Of a stretch of 64,000 nt of DNA, positions 55,231-63,408 are shown in pieces. A program made the position numbers and the translations under genes. Position 1 is the stretch's first letter. Each line of letters opens with the position of its first letter. Below the pieces are notes generated by a model. It searched no databases and had not been told where the DNA came from. It was given only the letters and a program-made list of their open reading frames with translations. Where the stretch lies: the NCBI RefSeq assembly GCF_900101395.1, contig NZ_FMZO01000003.1:327664-391663 (forward strand). The letters run 5' to 3'. The DNA comes from Niabella drilacis (lineage in GTDB: Bacteria; Bacteroidota; Bacteroidia; Chitinophagales; Chitinophagaceae).

Positions 55231-55252
55231 TAACGTTCAATGTTCAACGTTA
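55231..55252. repeat. Spacer phrase AACGTTCAATGTTCAACGTT
   Basis: Two AACGTT ends around CAATGTTC in the spacer after the M1 peptidase gene. The GTTCAACGTT word is also found at 43561-43570 after dapD. Confidence 0.5.
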
Positions 55253-55374
55253 GAACCATGCGCCTGCCTGGCATACGATGGCCCGTTTACATTCCCTGCA
55301 GGGGCTGGTTGCAGATGAGGATCTCCATAGGAAGAAAGAGCAGAGAATGATAACCCGGACTTCGGGCAAAGGCT

Positions 55375-55747
55375 CGCCTAAATGCTGCATGAAAAAAGTT
55401 ACTGATGCTTCAAAATCTGTGCAGAAACTTTGCGCTCTTGTACCTTTTTGTTTGTCCCGGATACGTTGTTGCCGGACCGTCCGCCGCACAGCGAAAGATA
55501 AAATCAAGTGGAATGGCGGTGATGACGCCAACAATGGACTTCAGAAAAAGCGTTGCAGGCAGGCGGTCATCACCATGCCTGCAACGCGGATTTTATCGGT
55601 TCCGCCTAATGTAAGCCCCCGTTCCTTATCCGATTATTTTGGGCGGAATACGCCTTGTGGCGGACTTGACTTTTTGCTCCACTTTTGTGTCTAAGACAAA
55701 AGTGGAAATGATGGTTAAAACAGTAATGGTAGTTAAACAGCAGACCC
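55375..55747 (+). repeat. Structured dispersed repeat B, copy 1 (about 373 bp)
   Basis: Aligns along its whole length with 59084-59455, by eye roughly 85 percent identical with few gaps; weaker similarity extends about 18 bp further left. It includes a perfect 12-bp hairpin (arms 55550-55561 and 55576-55587) and a 10-bp hairpin CCACTTTTGT/ACAAAAGTGG (55679-55705). Open frames crossing it on both strands are seen in both copies but none has a start signal or family; I treat it as non-coding or mobile DNA. It ends at the stop codon of the pentapeptide gene. Confidence 0.85.
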
Positions 55748-56316
55748 TACTTAATCACGATATCATACTGGTGCAGCAGACCGGTGATATGCGGCAGGCT
55801 AAAAAGCGCCTTTTTGATCCGGTTTTTGCCCGGGTCTATCGAATAGTGGAATGCCGTTTGAAGATCTGCTTTTTCCAGGTTGGTATTTTCAAACCGCGCA
55901 CCGGAAAGATCACAGCGGCAGAATACCACCGTACTGCAGTCTGCATCTACAAAATCCACTTCCTGCAAAATGCAGTCCTGAAAGGAAGCCTGCTTCATTT
56001 TAACTCCGTAAAAAGAACTAAGGGTCAGCGTCGCGTTTTCAAACCGCGGCGAAAATAAAAAGGTGTTGGCATCTTCAAAGTGCACACCAACCAGCTTGCA
56101 GTTTTTGAATACCGTATCCTGGAAAGAAGCCTGCTTAACGCATGCATTGCTCAGATCACAGTCCTCAAAGCTGCAGTCGATGAAATTGATCGCCGACAGG
56201 TCAGCACCGGAAAATCCGCAGGCTTTAAAGCGGCATCCCTCATAATCCCCTTTGGGCAGCGCTTGCTGTGTATAGTCCTGTTTTTCATAAACAACATCTT
56301 CAACGTACCGGCTCAT
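55747..56316 (-). CDS. Pentapeptide repeat protein
   Basis: 189-aa protein with about 20 pentapeptide repeats of the A(D/N)LxX form, folding into a right-handed quadrilateral beta helix (CGFSGADLSAINFIDCSFEDCDLSNACV onward). The C-terminal helix IDPGKNRIKKALFSLPHITGLLHQYDI is shared with Qnr/McbG-like members that mimic DNA and protect gyrase, but other functions occur in the family. No signal peptide. It is divergent from exbD. Confidence 0.85.
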   Translation of the reverse strand: MSRYVEDVVYEKQDYTQQALPKGDYEGCRFKACGFSGADLSAINFIDCSFEDCDLSNACVKQASFQDTVFKNCKLVGVHFEDANTFLFSPRFENATLTLSSFYGVKMKQASFQDCILQEVDFVDADCSTVVFCRCDLSGARFENTNLEKADLQTAFHYSIDPGKNRIKKALFSLPHITGLLHQYDIVIK

Positions 56317-56410
56317 GGCTTTTTATTCAAAGATAGCTTTTCGGAAAACGGCGGATAAACATTTTATGGAATTAATGGCAAAGCTGATCTAATAAGTAAA
56401 CACATTTACT

Positions 56411-56986
56411 ATGAACAGCATAGAAGCCGCGGCGGCACCGGTAGCCCGGAAACAGAGGAGGGGTGTGGTTTTCCGGCATGCCGGTCTGAAAATAGATATG
56501 ACACCCATGGTGGATCTCGGGTTTTTGCTGATCACCTTTTTTATTTATACGGCTGCCATGAGTGATCCTGCTACCATGAACCTGTTTATGCCTAAAGACG
56601 GCCCCCCAACCGGTGTTGCCGCCACGGGAGCATTAACAGTATTGATCGGAAACAACGGGGCCGTTGCCTGCTATGAAGACGAACTGAAACCGGGCGGAGC
56701 GAACCTGCACCGCGTTACACCGGCGCAATTGAGAGCCACACTGATGCGTAAAAAGAAAGAAGTAATGGCGCAGTATATACCGGATGCGGCCTGTGAAGCA
56801 AAGGCCATTGCTGAGAAACGTTCGCCGGAGGACTGCCGGCAAGGCAAGCTCATGGTCATGATCAAACCCGGCAGGAACGCCGATTACAGATCGGTTGTAA
56901 ATGTGCTGGATGAGATGATCATTAATAAGATTGCACGCTATGCTTTAATGACACCCGGTACCGAGGAGCTGAAATACATCCCCTGA
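56411..56986 (+). CDS. exbD: ExbD/TolR-family biopolymer transport protein
   Basis: 191-aa inner-membrane protein. One TM helix (about 29-52) carries DMTPMVDLGFLLITFFIYTAA with the conserved Asp that conducts protons. The periplasmic part is longer than usual and holds several cysteines (VACYEDELKPGG, DAACEAKAIAEKRSPEDCRQ). It works with ExbB and TonB to energise SusC-type transporters. TonB follows 91 bp downstream; ExbB is absent from the window. Confidence 0.9.
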   Translation: MNSIEAAAAPVARKQRRGVVFRHAGLKIDMTPMVDLGFLLITFFIYTAAMSDPATMNLFMPKDGPPTGVAATGALTVLIGNNGAVACYEDELKPGGANLHRVTPAQLRATLMRKKKEVMAQYIPDAACEAKAIAEKRSPEDCRQGKLMVMIKPGRNADYRSVVNVLDEMIINKIARYALMTPGTEELKYIP

Positions 56987-57077
56987 CTGATCCTTTTACG
57001 GGCTCATGAACCGTATTGCTGAAGCCCGTTTCAGCAACAGGGTCCCTCATGTCTTTAAACAACTAAAACAATAAATT

Positions 57078-57896
57078 ATGGAAACAACAAAGATCCTTTC
57101 TGCCAGCTTCCTGGACATTTTGTTTGATGGCAGGAACAAAGCCTACGGCGCTTACGAGCTGCGCAACACCTATAACCGGCGATTGGTAAAAGCACTGGGG
57201 GCAACGGGGCTGGTCATCGCAACGTTTATGGGGGCTTCCGCATTAAGAGGAGCAACATCCAAAAAAGCCCCGGTTCCCATTATCACCACGGTAGTGGATC
57301 TTACCGAAATTAAAGAAACAAAAAAAGTGGAGCCCCCGGCGCCTGCGCCCCCCAAATTGCAGGAGCCCAGGAAGATCGAAATCAAACAATTTGTGGTTCC
57401 TAAAATTGTGCTGGATAAGGACGTGGTAACGCCACCACCTTCACAGGAAGATCTTACGGATGTAAAGATCGGGTTAAAGGATGTTGAAGGCGTGAAGATG
57501 GGAGACATTGCAGTGCCTCCGGAAGGCGTTCCGGATGGAAGGGGCGTGATTGAAACAAAACCTGTTGAAAAAGATGACCTGCCATTTACAAAAGTGGAAA
57601 AAGAAGCAGAGTACCCAGGCGACTGGACACGTTTTCTTACAACCAACCTGAGAGGGGAGGTTCCTGTTGATAATGGTGCAGCCCCGGGCAACTACCGGGT
57701 CCTTGTTCAGTTTGTGGTGGATATAAACGGAGCGGTAAGCGATATCCGGGTACTGAAAGATCCCGGTTTTGGTATGGGAGCAGAAGCGATCCGGGTGATC
57801 AGAAAATCAGGAAAGTGGAAACCGGCCGTACAAAACGGGAACATGGTTAAAGCTTTTCGCAGCCAGCCGATCACATTCCAGGTAATGGAACAATAA
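57078..57896 (+). CDS. tonB: TonB-family energy transducer
   Basis: 272-aa protein. The N-terminal DILFDGRNKAYGAYELRNTYNRR is the Bacteroidota TonB start; a TM helix follows (about 38-56), then a Pro/Lys-rich spacer (KVEPPAPAPPKLQEPRKIEIKQ) and the C-terminal TonB domain ending AIRVIRKSGKWKPAVQNGNMVKAFRSQPITFQV. It transmits proton-motive force from ExbBD to outer-membrane transporters. Confidence 0.9.
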   Translation: METTKILSASFLDILFDGRNKAYGAYELRNTYNRRLVKALGATGLVIATFMGASALRGATSKKAPVPIITTVVDLTEIKETKKVEPPAPAPPKLQEPRKIEIKQFVVPKIVLDKDVVTPPPSQEDLTDVKIGLKDVEGVKMGDIAVPPEGVPDGRGVIETKPVEKDDLPFTKVEKEAEYPGDWTRFLTTNLRGEVPVDNGAAPGNYRVLVQFVVDINGAVSDIRVLKDPGFGMGAEAIRVIRKSGKWKPAVQNGNMVKAFRSQPITFQVMEQ

Positions 57897-58373
57897 TAAC
57901 CTGCTGCAGGGATCTGTCTGACTGTTAAAAAAGCGTTATTGTACCACCCGTGGTGTTTTGTATACTGCGGGTGGTTATGGTCCGGGGCAACCTTCCTTTC
58001 AGGCGTGGTACCCGCCATAAAAAAAACCGGGTTTTGTCTATTAAAACGCTCAACAGCCCCCGGATCTTCATTTTCAATAAGATGCACAAAGCACAGTAAG
58101 GGACTATACTGCCGCTTCGTCGGCCTTCTGCTGGTTTTGAAGGGGCGGGGACCTAAAAAGCCGGGTCTCCGGTATCGGAATTTGTGGCAAAAAACCTGTG
58201 GCAATTTTTTTTTTTTGACACAAAAAAAGTGTCACAGGAAAATCTTTGAATGAATTTGAAACAGGCGCTCAGTGTTACGGCCCTGGCGTATTTGGTCCTC
58301 CCTGCCTGTTAGCTCCGAAATGAGCTTATAGAGAATGTGCATCAATTTGATTCACAAAGCCACGGGTTTTGCG
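57897..58373. other. Gene-free spacer between tonB and psd
   Basis: No gene recognised. It contains a 12-T run followed by a small hairpin (TGACAC, seven A, GTGTCA, 58216-58234) that may end the tonB transcript on the opposite strand or both. The psd promoter is at its right edge. Confidence 0.5.
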
Positions 58374-58381
58374 TAGTTTTG
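58374..58381 (+). promoter_or_regulatory. -7 box of psd
   Basis: TAGTTTTG 18 nt before the psd start. TTTG at 58346-58349 may be the -33 box, although the 24-bp spacer is longer than the usual 19-21. Confidence 0.5.
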
Positions 58382-58399
58382 CCGCCTAAATAAAAGCAA

Positions 58400-59059
58400 A
58401 TGACACTACACAGGGAAGGGAAAGCCACTATTGCCATCAGCACGGTTCTTTTTTTAATCATAAGTTTTGTAGGCTGCTATTTCCTGTGCCCTGCGTATCC
58501 GGTTCTTTTCTGGATACTGGAAATAGCCCTGTTGATCGTGTTCGGACTGATCATATCATTTTTCCGGATCCCCGGCCGGAACTATACCATGGATGATACA
58601 GCGGTTATTGCGCCCTGTGATGGGAAAGTTGTAGTAATTGAGGAAGTGGATGCTGATGAATATTTTAACGATCGGCGGATCCAGGTTTCCATCTTTATGA
58701 GTCCGTTGAATGTGCATGTGAACCGCAACCCGGTAAATGGGACCATCGTGTATAACCAGTATCACAAGGGAAAATACCTGGTGGCCTGGCATCCCAAATC
58801 CTCTACGGAAAACGAGCGGCATTCCAATGTATACCGGCACAGCAGTGGTAAAGAAGTGCTGACCAAACAAATTGCGGGTGCACTGGCAAAGCGGATCGTA
58901 AATTACAACCAGGTAGGAAACCAGGTGAAACAGAACGACGAAATGGGATTTATCAAATTTGGTTCCAGGGTAGACCTGCTGTTACCGCTGGACGCCAAAA
59001 TTAATGTGAAGATCGGGGATGTAGCCGTGGGCGGTGTTACGGTAGTGGCCCGCTGGTAA
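58400..59059 (+). CDS. psd: Phosphatidylserine decarboxylase proenzyme
   Basis: Makes phosphatidylethanolamine from phosphatidylserine. It self-cleaves at the serine in FGSRVDLLLP (about Ser196) to form the pyruvoyl group. Two N-terminal membrane segments (about 12-52) and APCDGKVVVIEEV are present. At 219 aa it belongs to the short PSD form common in Bacteroidota. The dispersed repeat B copy 2 follows closely. Confidence 0.93.
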   Translation: MTLHREGKATIAISTVLFLIISFVGCYFLCPAYPVLFWILEIALLIVFGLIISFFRIPGRNYTMDDTAVIAPCDGKVVVIEEVDADEYFNDRRIQVSIFMSPLNVHVNRNPVNGTIVYNQYHKGKYLVAWHPKSSTENERHSNVYRHSSGKEVLTKQIAGALAKRIVNYNQVGNQVKQNDEMGFIKFGSRVDLLLPLDAKINVKIGDVAVGGVTVVARW

Positions 59060-59083
59060 TGCCAGGCGGATCTGTGAAAGCCC

Positions 59084-59455
59084 CGCCCAAATGCTGCATG
59101 CAAAAAGCTACTAATGCTTCAAAATCTATGCAGGAAGGTTACTCTTTGTACCTTTTTGTTTGTTCCCGATACTTTGTAGCGGTGCCGTCCGCCGCACAGC
59201 GAAAGATAAAATCAAGTGGAATGGCGGTGATGACGCTGACAATGGATGGCAAAAAAAATGTCGTAGACAGGCGGTCATCAACAGGCCTGCAACGCGGATT
59301 TTATCGGTTCCGCCTAATGTAAGCACCATTCCTTATCCGATTATTGTGGGCGGAATACGCCTTGTGGCGGACTTGACTTTTTGCTCCACTTTTGTGTCCA
59401 AGACAAAAGTGGAAATGAATGTTAAAGCAGTAATGATCGCTAAACAGCATACCCT
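59084..59455 (+). repeat. Structured dispersed repeat B, copy 2 (about 372 bp)
   Basis: Second copy of the repeat described at 55375-55747, in the same orientation and again shortly after a plus-strand gene (psd). The 10-bp CCACTTTTGT/ACAAAAGTGG hairpin (59386-59412) is kept, while the central 12-bp stem has decayed on its left arm. Confidence 0.85.
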
Positions 59456-59528
59456 GAATAAAGATATTTTGCATATCTATGGTATGTTTAAAACTATAGA
59501 TTTTATCTATGGTCTATAGATACTATCG

Positions 59529-59560
59529 TTTGACCAGCCCCGGTTTTTGTGATACCTTTG
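59529..59560 (+). promoter_or_regulatory. Bacteroidota promoter for the peroxiredoxin cassette
   Basis: TTTG at 59529-59532, a 20-bp spacer, and TACCTTTG at 59553-59560: a full consensus match. The leader would be about 49 nt. Confidence 0.8.
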
Positions 59561-59615
59561 CACCGCAATTGAAAAGCATAGAACCATATTTCATAAATTT
59601 TTTAAAATAAAAAGT

Positions 59616-60251
59616 ATGTCATTAGTAGGAAAGAAGTTCCCCAGTGTGGCCATTGATGCTATGTCTGATATGGGAGACAATTTGAAGATCGATGTATATA
59701 AAGAAGCCGTTGAAAATAAAAAGAAAGTGCTGTTGTTCTGGTACCCCAAGGATTTCACTTTTGTATGCCCTACGGAGTTGCACGCTTTCCAGGAAGCGAT
59801 CCAGGAATTCGGAAAAAGGAATACGCTGATCATTGGTGCATCCTGTGATACGGCCGAAGTGCATTTTGCCTGGTTAAACACTCCCAAGGACAATGGCGGT
59901 ATTGAAGGCGTTACTTACCCCATCCTTGCAGATACGCATCGCTACCTGGCGGGCGAGCTGGGGATCCTGGATGCTGACTATGATGTAAATGAGGCAACCG
60001 GTGAAGTGAAGCTGAGCGGTTCAAATGTAAGCTACCGTGCAACATACCTGATCGATGAGGACGGCAAGGTCTTTCATGAAAGCGTAAACGATATGCCGCT
60101 GGGCCGGAACGTTCAGGAGTATCTCCGTTTAATTGATGCCTATACCCACGTGCAGCAGCACGGAGAGGTTTGCCCGGCTAACTGGGAAGAAGGTAAAAAG
60201 GCCATGAACGCAGACCGGGAGGGAGTGGCCGCTTATTTTAGCCACAATTAA
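59616..60251 (+). CDS. ahpC: AhpC-type 2-Cys peroxiredoxin
   Basis: Thiol peroxidase that reduces hydrogen and organic peroxides. Peroxidatic Cys51 is in DFTFVCPTE; resolving Cys186 is in HGEVCPANW, with an extra Cys77. The 211-aa length and C-terminal tail fit typical 2-Cys Prx. It is followed by a thioredoxin and a small helical protein, which together form a conserved Bacteroidota cassette; the thioredoxin may replace AhpF as reductant. Confidence 0.94.
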   Translation: MSLVGKKFPSVAIDAMSDMGDNLKIDVYKEAVENKKKVLLFWYPKDFTFVCPTELHAFQEAIQEFGKRNTLIIGASCDTAEVHFAWLNTPKDNGGIEGVTYPILADTHRYLAGELGILDADYDVNEATGEVKLSGSNVSYRATYLIDEDGKVFHESVNDMPLGRNVQEYLRLIDAYTHVQQHGEVCPANWEEGKKAMNADREGVAAYFSHN

Positions 60252-60262
60252 AAAAAAGGATT

Positions 60263-60577
60263 ATGTACGTAGAATTAAGTGAAGATAATTTACAGCAGCT
60301 GGTTGCAGACAACGAAAAGGTAATGGTACAATATGGCGCAGGGTGGTGCGGCAACTGCCGGATCATGAAACCAAAATTCAAAAAACTGGCCAGCGAAAAT
60401 GAAAATGTAGCATTCATTTATGTAGATGCTGAAAAGCTGCCGGAATCCCGTAAACTGGCGAAGGTGGATAACCTGCCTACCTTTGCTGCTTTTAAGAACG
60501 GCGCGTTATTAAACCAGGTGCAAACGAACCAGGCTGCATCTTTAAACGAATTATTCCATGAAATTACCAATAATTAG
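60263..60577 (+). CDS. Thioredoxin-like protein of the peroxiredoxin cassette
   Basis: 104-aa thioredoxin-fold protein with active site GAGWCGNC (Cys29, Cys32) and the cis-Pro region DNLPTFAAFKNG. The WCGNC sequence differs from classical WCGPC and may adjust its redox potential. It probably reduces the upstream peroxiredoxin. It overlaps the next gene by 20 nt. Confidence 0.9.
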   Translation: MYVELSEDNLQQLVADNEKVMVQYGAGWCGNCRIMKPKFKKLASENENVAFIYVDAEKLPESRKLAKVDNLPTFAAFKNGALLNQVQTNQAASLNELFHEITNN

Positions 60578-60803
60578 AAAGTTATACCAGGCGGCCCCGG
60601 CAGAGAAGCTGCAGGCAACGGTAGAGGTGCTGGAAGCGTTTTGTGAGATGAATGTAAAGGATGAAGAGCTGGATGTAGCGGGTGAGCTGATCACAAATCT
60701 CTGTGGCGCTATTGAGGTGCATGAGCTGGTGAACAGCGGTATGCGGGAATCCGATGCCTTGAACACTTTTTCAAAGAAAGTACTGGGCTCTATCGACCGG
60801 TAG
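60558..60803 (+). CDS. Small helical protein of the peroxiredoxin cassette (DUF6952-like)
   Basis: 81-aa conserved protein with no export signal, all helical by sequence (KLQATVEVLEAFCEMNVKDEELDVAGELITNLCGAIEVHEL). I associate it with the DUF6952 group from context; the assignment is tentative. It starts inside the thioredoxin gene, so the two are translationally coupled. One Cys in each of two helices may allow thiol chemistry. Confidence 0.78.
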   Translation: MKLPIIRKLYQAAPAEKLQATVEVLEAFCEMNVKDEELDVAGELITNLCGAIEVHELVNSGMRESDALNTFSKKVLGSIDR

Positions 60804-60834
60804 GGAAGGCGCGGTATTACGACAATATTGATTC

Positions 60835-60860
60835 AAAGAGGCTTTCGGGCCTCTTTTTTT
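60835..60860 (+). terminator. Terminator of the peroxiredoxin cassette
   Basis: AAAGAGGC (60835-60842), loop TTTCGG, GCCTCTTT with a seven-T tail: a standard intrinsic terminator. It also lies just downstream of the convergent NlpC/P60 gene. Confidence 0.88.
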
Positions 60861-60874
60861 GTGGAAAGTACTCC

Positions 60875-61432
60875 TTACTGCAGCACCCTTATGATCTTTA
60901 CGAACTGCCTTTTATAATAGCCGGAAAATGTGCTGATGATAACACCGGTGCCGCTTCCTGCAGCGTGAATAAAGCTCAGCGGATCCTTAGCCGAGGTGAT
61001 CATGCCGATATGCCCGATCCTGCTGCTGTGCTCTCCCCGGAAAAGGATCAGGTCGCCGGGCAATGCTTTTTGTATACTTACCGCTTGGCCTACATGCTCA
61101 TAGTCGTAAGAACTGCGGGGCGGCTTTACCTGGTAGTGCCGGAAGAGATAGTAAAGGAAGCCCGAACAGTCGAACCCTTTTTGGGGATCAGAAGCGCCAT
61201 ATTTATAAGGAGTGCCCAAAAAAGTTTTTGCATAGCGGACAAGCTCCTCCCGGTCAATGTCCAATGGCTGGTTCATGGAAAGGGCCGCTCTGGGTCCGGT
61301 AACCTCACGGGGTGTTGCTGTGCTGCCTGGAGCAGGGACCGGCCGGTTGGAGCTGGTACTCTTTTTTGAAGAGCCACAGGAACCGGATATCAGCAATACT
61401 GCCAGGTATAGCAAAAAGGAGGGCTTTTTCAT
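60875..61432 (-). CDS. NlpC/P60 (C40) peptidase lipoprotein
   Basis: 185-aa lipoprotein (lipobox ISGSC, Cys19) with a papain-like NlpC/P60 domain that cuts murein peptide bonds. Catalytic residues: Cys89 in GFDCSGFLYY, His141 in RIGHIGMI and His156 in SFIHAAGS. It is likely bound to the outer membrane and acts on peptidoglycan. A minus-strand TATCTTTG box lies 4 nt before its ATG. Confidence 0.93.
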   Translation of the reverse strand: MKKPSFLLYLAVLLISGSCGSSKKSTSSNRPVPAPGSTATPREVTGPRAALSMNQPLDIDREELVRYAKTFLGTPYKYGASDPQKGFDCSGFLYYLFRHYQVKPPRSSYDYEHVGQAVSIQKALPGDLILFRGEHSSRIGHIGMITSAKDPLSFIHAAGSGTGVIISTFSGYYKRQFVKIIRVLQ

Positions 61433-61436
61433 TCGT

Positions 61437-61444
61437 CAAAGATA
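61437..61444 (-). promoter_or_regulatory. -7 box of the NlpC/P60 gene
   Basis: TATCTTTG on the minus strand, 4 nt before the start codon, predicting a leaderless mRNA. Confidence 0.5.
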
Positions 61445-61623
61445 GGCCGGATATGATCAAATCAGGGCAGCAGGGTTTGAATGGCTCCCCTTTAGTAGCG
61501 GGAACCCGGGCAAATAGGGCCGAACTGGGTAAAGGAGGGGGACCCAGGAGCGCTATGAGGAATTATAAGGAACCCGGATGCATTTACCCCGGGCAGGGAT
61601 CTTCGTTTTGAAAAATTATCAGG

Positions 61624-61631
61624 TATATTTG
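61624..61631 (+). promoter_or_regulatory. -7 box of the SnoaL/DUF4440-like gene
   Basis: TATATTTG 19 nt before the ATG at 61651; no convincing -33 box. Confidence 0.5.
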
Positions 61632-61650
61632 AGGTTAAATAGTGATCATT

Positions 61651-62088
61651 ATGCAGATACGATTTTTGGCTTTTTTGTTATTCATTGCCCTCGCTCCCGG
61701 GATGCGTTTAGCGGCCCAGGGAAAAAATACGCAACAGGTTGAAGCCGCCGTAAAAAAACTTACCCGGGCAATGTTGGATAGTGATGTGCCCGTTTTAAGC
61801 GCACTGGCATCGCCGAAACTGACTTACGGTCACTCCAGTGGCAAAGTGCAGGACAAGACGGAGTTTTTAGCGTCGTTCAAAACCGGTGCGAGTGATTTTA
61901 CTAAGATTGATATCAAGGATCAGACGATCTATTTTGTAAACAATACCGCTATTGTGCGCCACCTGCTGGATGCCGATACCAATGATAACAAACAACCGGG
62001 GCATACCACGCTGAAAATAATGACTGTTTGGACAAAGGTGGGCAGTCAATGGTTACTGGTAGCCCGCCAGGCAGTAAAAGCCCTGTAA
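61651..62088 (+). CDS. Exported NTF2-like (DUF4440-type) protein
   Basis: 145-aa protein with a signal peptide (MQIRFLAFLLFIALAPGMRLAAQ) and an NTF2-like alpha/beta cone fold (about 28-145). The family binds small hydrophobic ligands or acts as an enzyme of unknown substrate. The start is the ATG, not the GTG three codons upstream. A DUF4861 gene follows 12 bp later, so the two are probably an operon. Confidence 0.83.
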   Translation: MQIRFLAFLLFIALAPGMRLAAQGKNTQQVEAAVKKLTRAMLDSDVPVLSALASPKLTYGHSSGKVQDKTEFLASFKTGASDFTKIDIKDQTIYFVNNTAIVRHLLDADTNDNKQPGHTTLKIMTVWTKVGSQWLLVARQAVKAL

Positions 62089-62100
62089 AACGACAGACTT

Positions 62101-63360
62101 ATGAAGGGATTCTTTTTGGCAATAGGCATGGCTGTGGGAGCCGCTGTGTTTGCGCAGACCGCAACGATAGAGGTGAGCAATCCTGCTGCTTCCGAGCGGA
62201 AGGATGCATTGGTGGTATTGAAAAGGGCCTGGCTAAAACGTAAGCTGCCGGCGCTAAATGATCATCAGTATATTATTATAAAGGATAAAAATACCCCGCA
62301 GCTGGTCCAGTTCGATGACCTGGATGGGGATGGCGTTTGGGATGAAGCGGTGCTTTTGTCCGATCTGGCGTCCCGGCAAAAGAAAAAGCTTTCCGTAACG
62401 GCCAGTGCGCATCCGGCAGCTATAAAGGCGGTTGTGCGGAGCTACGTACGGCAAAAACACCGGTTACCGGATAATAGCTTCGGGGGTAATGTAGTGCGGG
62501 ATACAATGCCTTATAACAACCTGCCAACAGATTTTTCAAAGCAAAAATTACCGCCCTACCTGACGGAAGGACCGGCCTGGGAAAATGATAAAGTCGGCTT
62601 CCGGAAATACTTTGATATAAGGAACGCGAATGATATCTGGGGAAAGCGGGTGCCTGATATGGTTTTGGATGAAGTAGGCGCCAACCCGGCTAACAGCTAC
62701 CATAATTTATCGGCATGGGGGATGGATATCCTCAAAGTGGGAAAATCGCTGGGAGCCGGTGCGTTGGCACTGCGGGTAAAAGTGAACGGCAAAGATACCC
62801 TGGTCCGGTTTGGCCGCAATGTGGGGCAGCTGGTTTACAGGGAGGTCAGCAACGGGCCCCTGCGTTCTGTATTTGAGCTGCAGTACAGGAACTGGCAATA
62901 TCTGCCGGGTGTGGCTCCCATTACAGTTACAGAACAGATCAGTATCTGGGGTGGCCAGTACTTTTTTGAAAATAAGGTTACTTTCAGCAGTGTACCGGCA
63001 AACGCATCGCTGGTAACCGGTACCATTGATTTTTACAGCCGGCAGGACCACCAGATCAGCCGCCAGGGAATTGCGGGGCTTTATACCTATGATCGGCAAA
63101 GTGAGAACAAAGACCAATTGGGACTGGCCATCCTTACCCCTGCAAAAAATGTAATAGGTTTTGGCCATATCAGCTCCCCGGGTACCGACGTTACCAATGT
63201 ATTCACTGTAGATCTGAAGACATCCGCAGAGCAACCCCTGGTGTACCGTTATTATGTTGGCTGGGAACTGACCGATAAGACTTTTGCCTCCAGGCAGGGG
63301 TTCGAAAAAATGCTGTCTGCAGAAGTAGAGAGGTTTGCAAAACCGGTTGTTATACGGTAA
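62101..63360 (+). CDS. Exported DUF4861 protein
   Basis: 419-aa exported protein (signal MKGFFLAIGMAVGAAVFAQ) matching the DUF4861 plan: an N-terminal ATIEVSNPAASERKDALVVL beta segment, FDDLDGDGVWDEAVLL, then a long beta-rich region with WGMDILKVGKSLGAGALAL. Family members occur near polysaccharide-degrading genes in Bacteroidota; a lyase or binding role is suspected but unproven. Confidence 0.8.
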   Translation: MKGFFLAIGMAVGAAVFAQTATIEVSNPAASERKDALVVLKRAWLKRKLPALNDHQYIIIKDKNTPQLVQFDDLDGDGVWDEAVLLSDLASRQKKKLSVTASAHPAAIKAVVRSYVRQKHRLPDNSFGGNVVRDTMPYNNLPTDFSKQKLPPYLTEGPAWENDKVGFRKYFDIRNANDIWGKRVPDMVLDEVGANPANSYHNLSAWGMDILKVGKSLGAGALALRVKVNGKDTLVRFGRNVGQLVYREVSNGPLRSVFELQYRNWQYLPGVAPITVTEQISIWGGQYFFENKVTFSSVPANASLVTGTIDFYSRQDHQISRQGIAGLYTYDRQSENKDQLGLAILTPAKNVIGFGHISSPGTDVTNVFTVDLKTSAEQPLVYRYYVGWELTDKTFASRQGFEKMLSAEVERFAKPVVIR

Positions 63361-63400
63361 TTGGATAATTGGGGAATGTGATAATTTGAAGATTTGAATC
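63361..63400. repeat. Spacer phrase after the DUF4861 gene
   Basis: Words GGATAATTGGGGAATGTGATAATTTGAAGATTTGAAT, similar to the phrase at 42520-42541. Confidence 0.45.
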
Positions 63401-63408
63401 CCGACGGT

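Noticed and set aside
55278..55694. Small genes in dispersed repeat B
   Set aside because: Frames in several directions are open in both copies, which points to sequence conservation of the repeat rather than protein selection; no start context or family.
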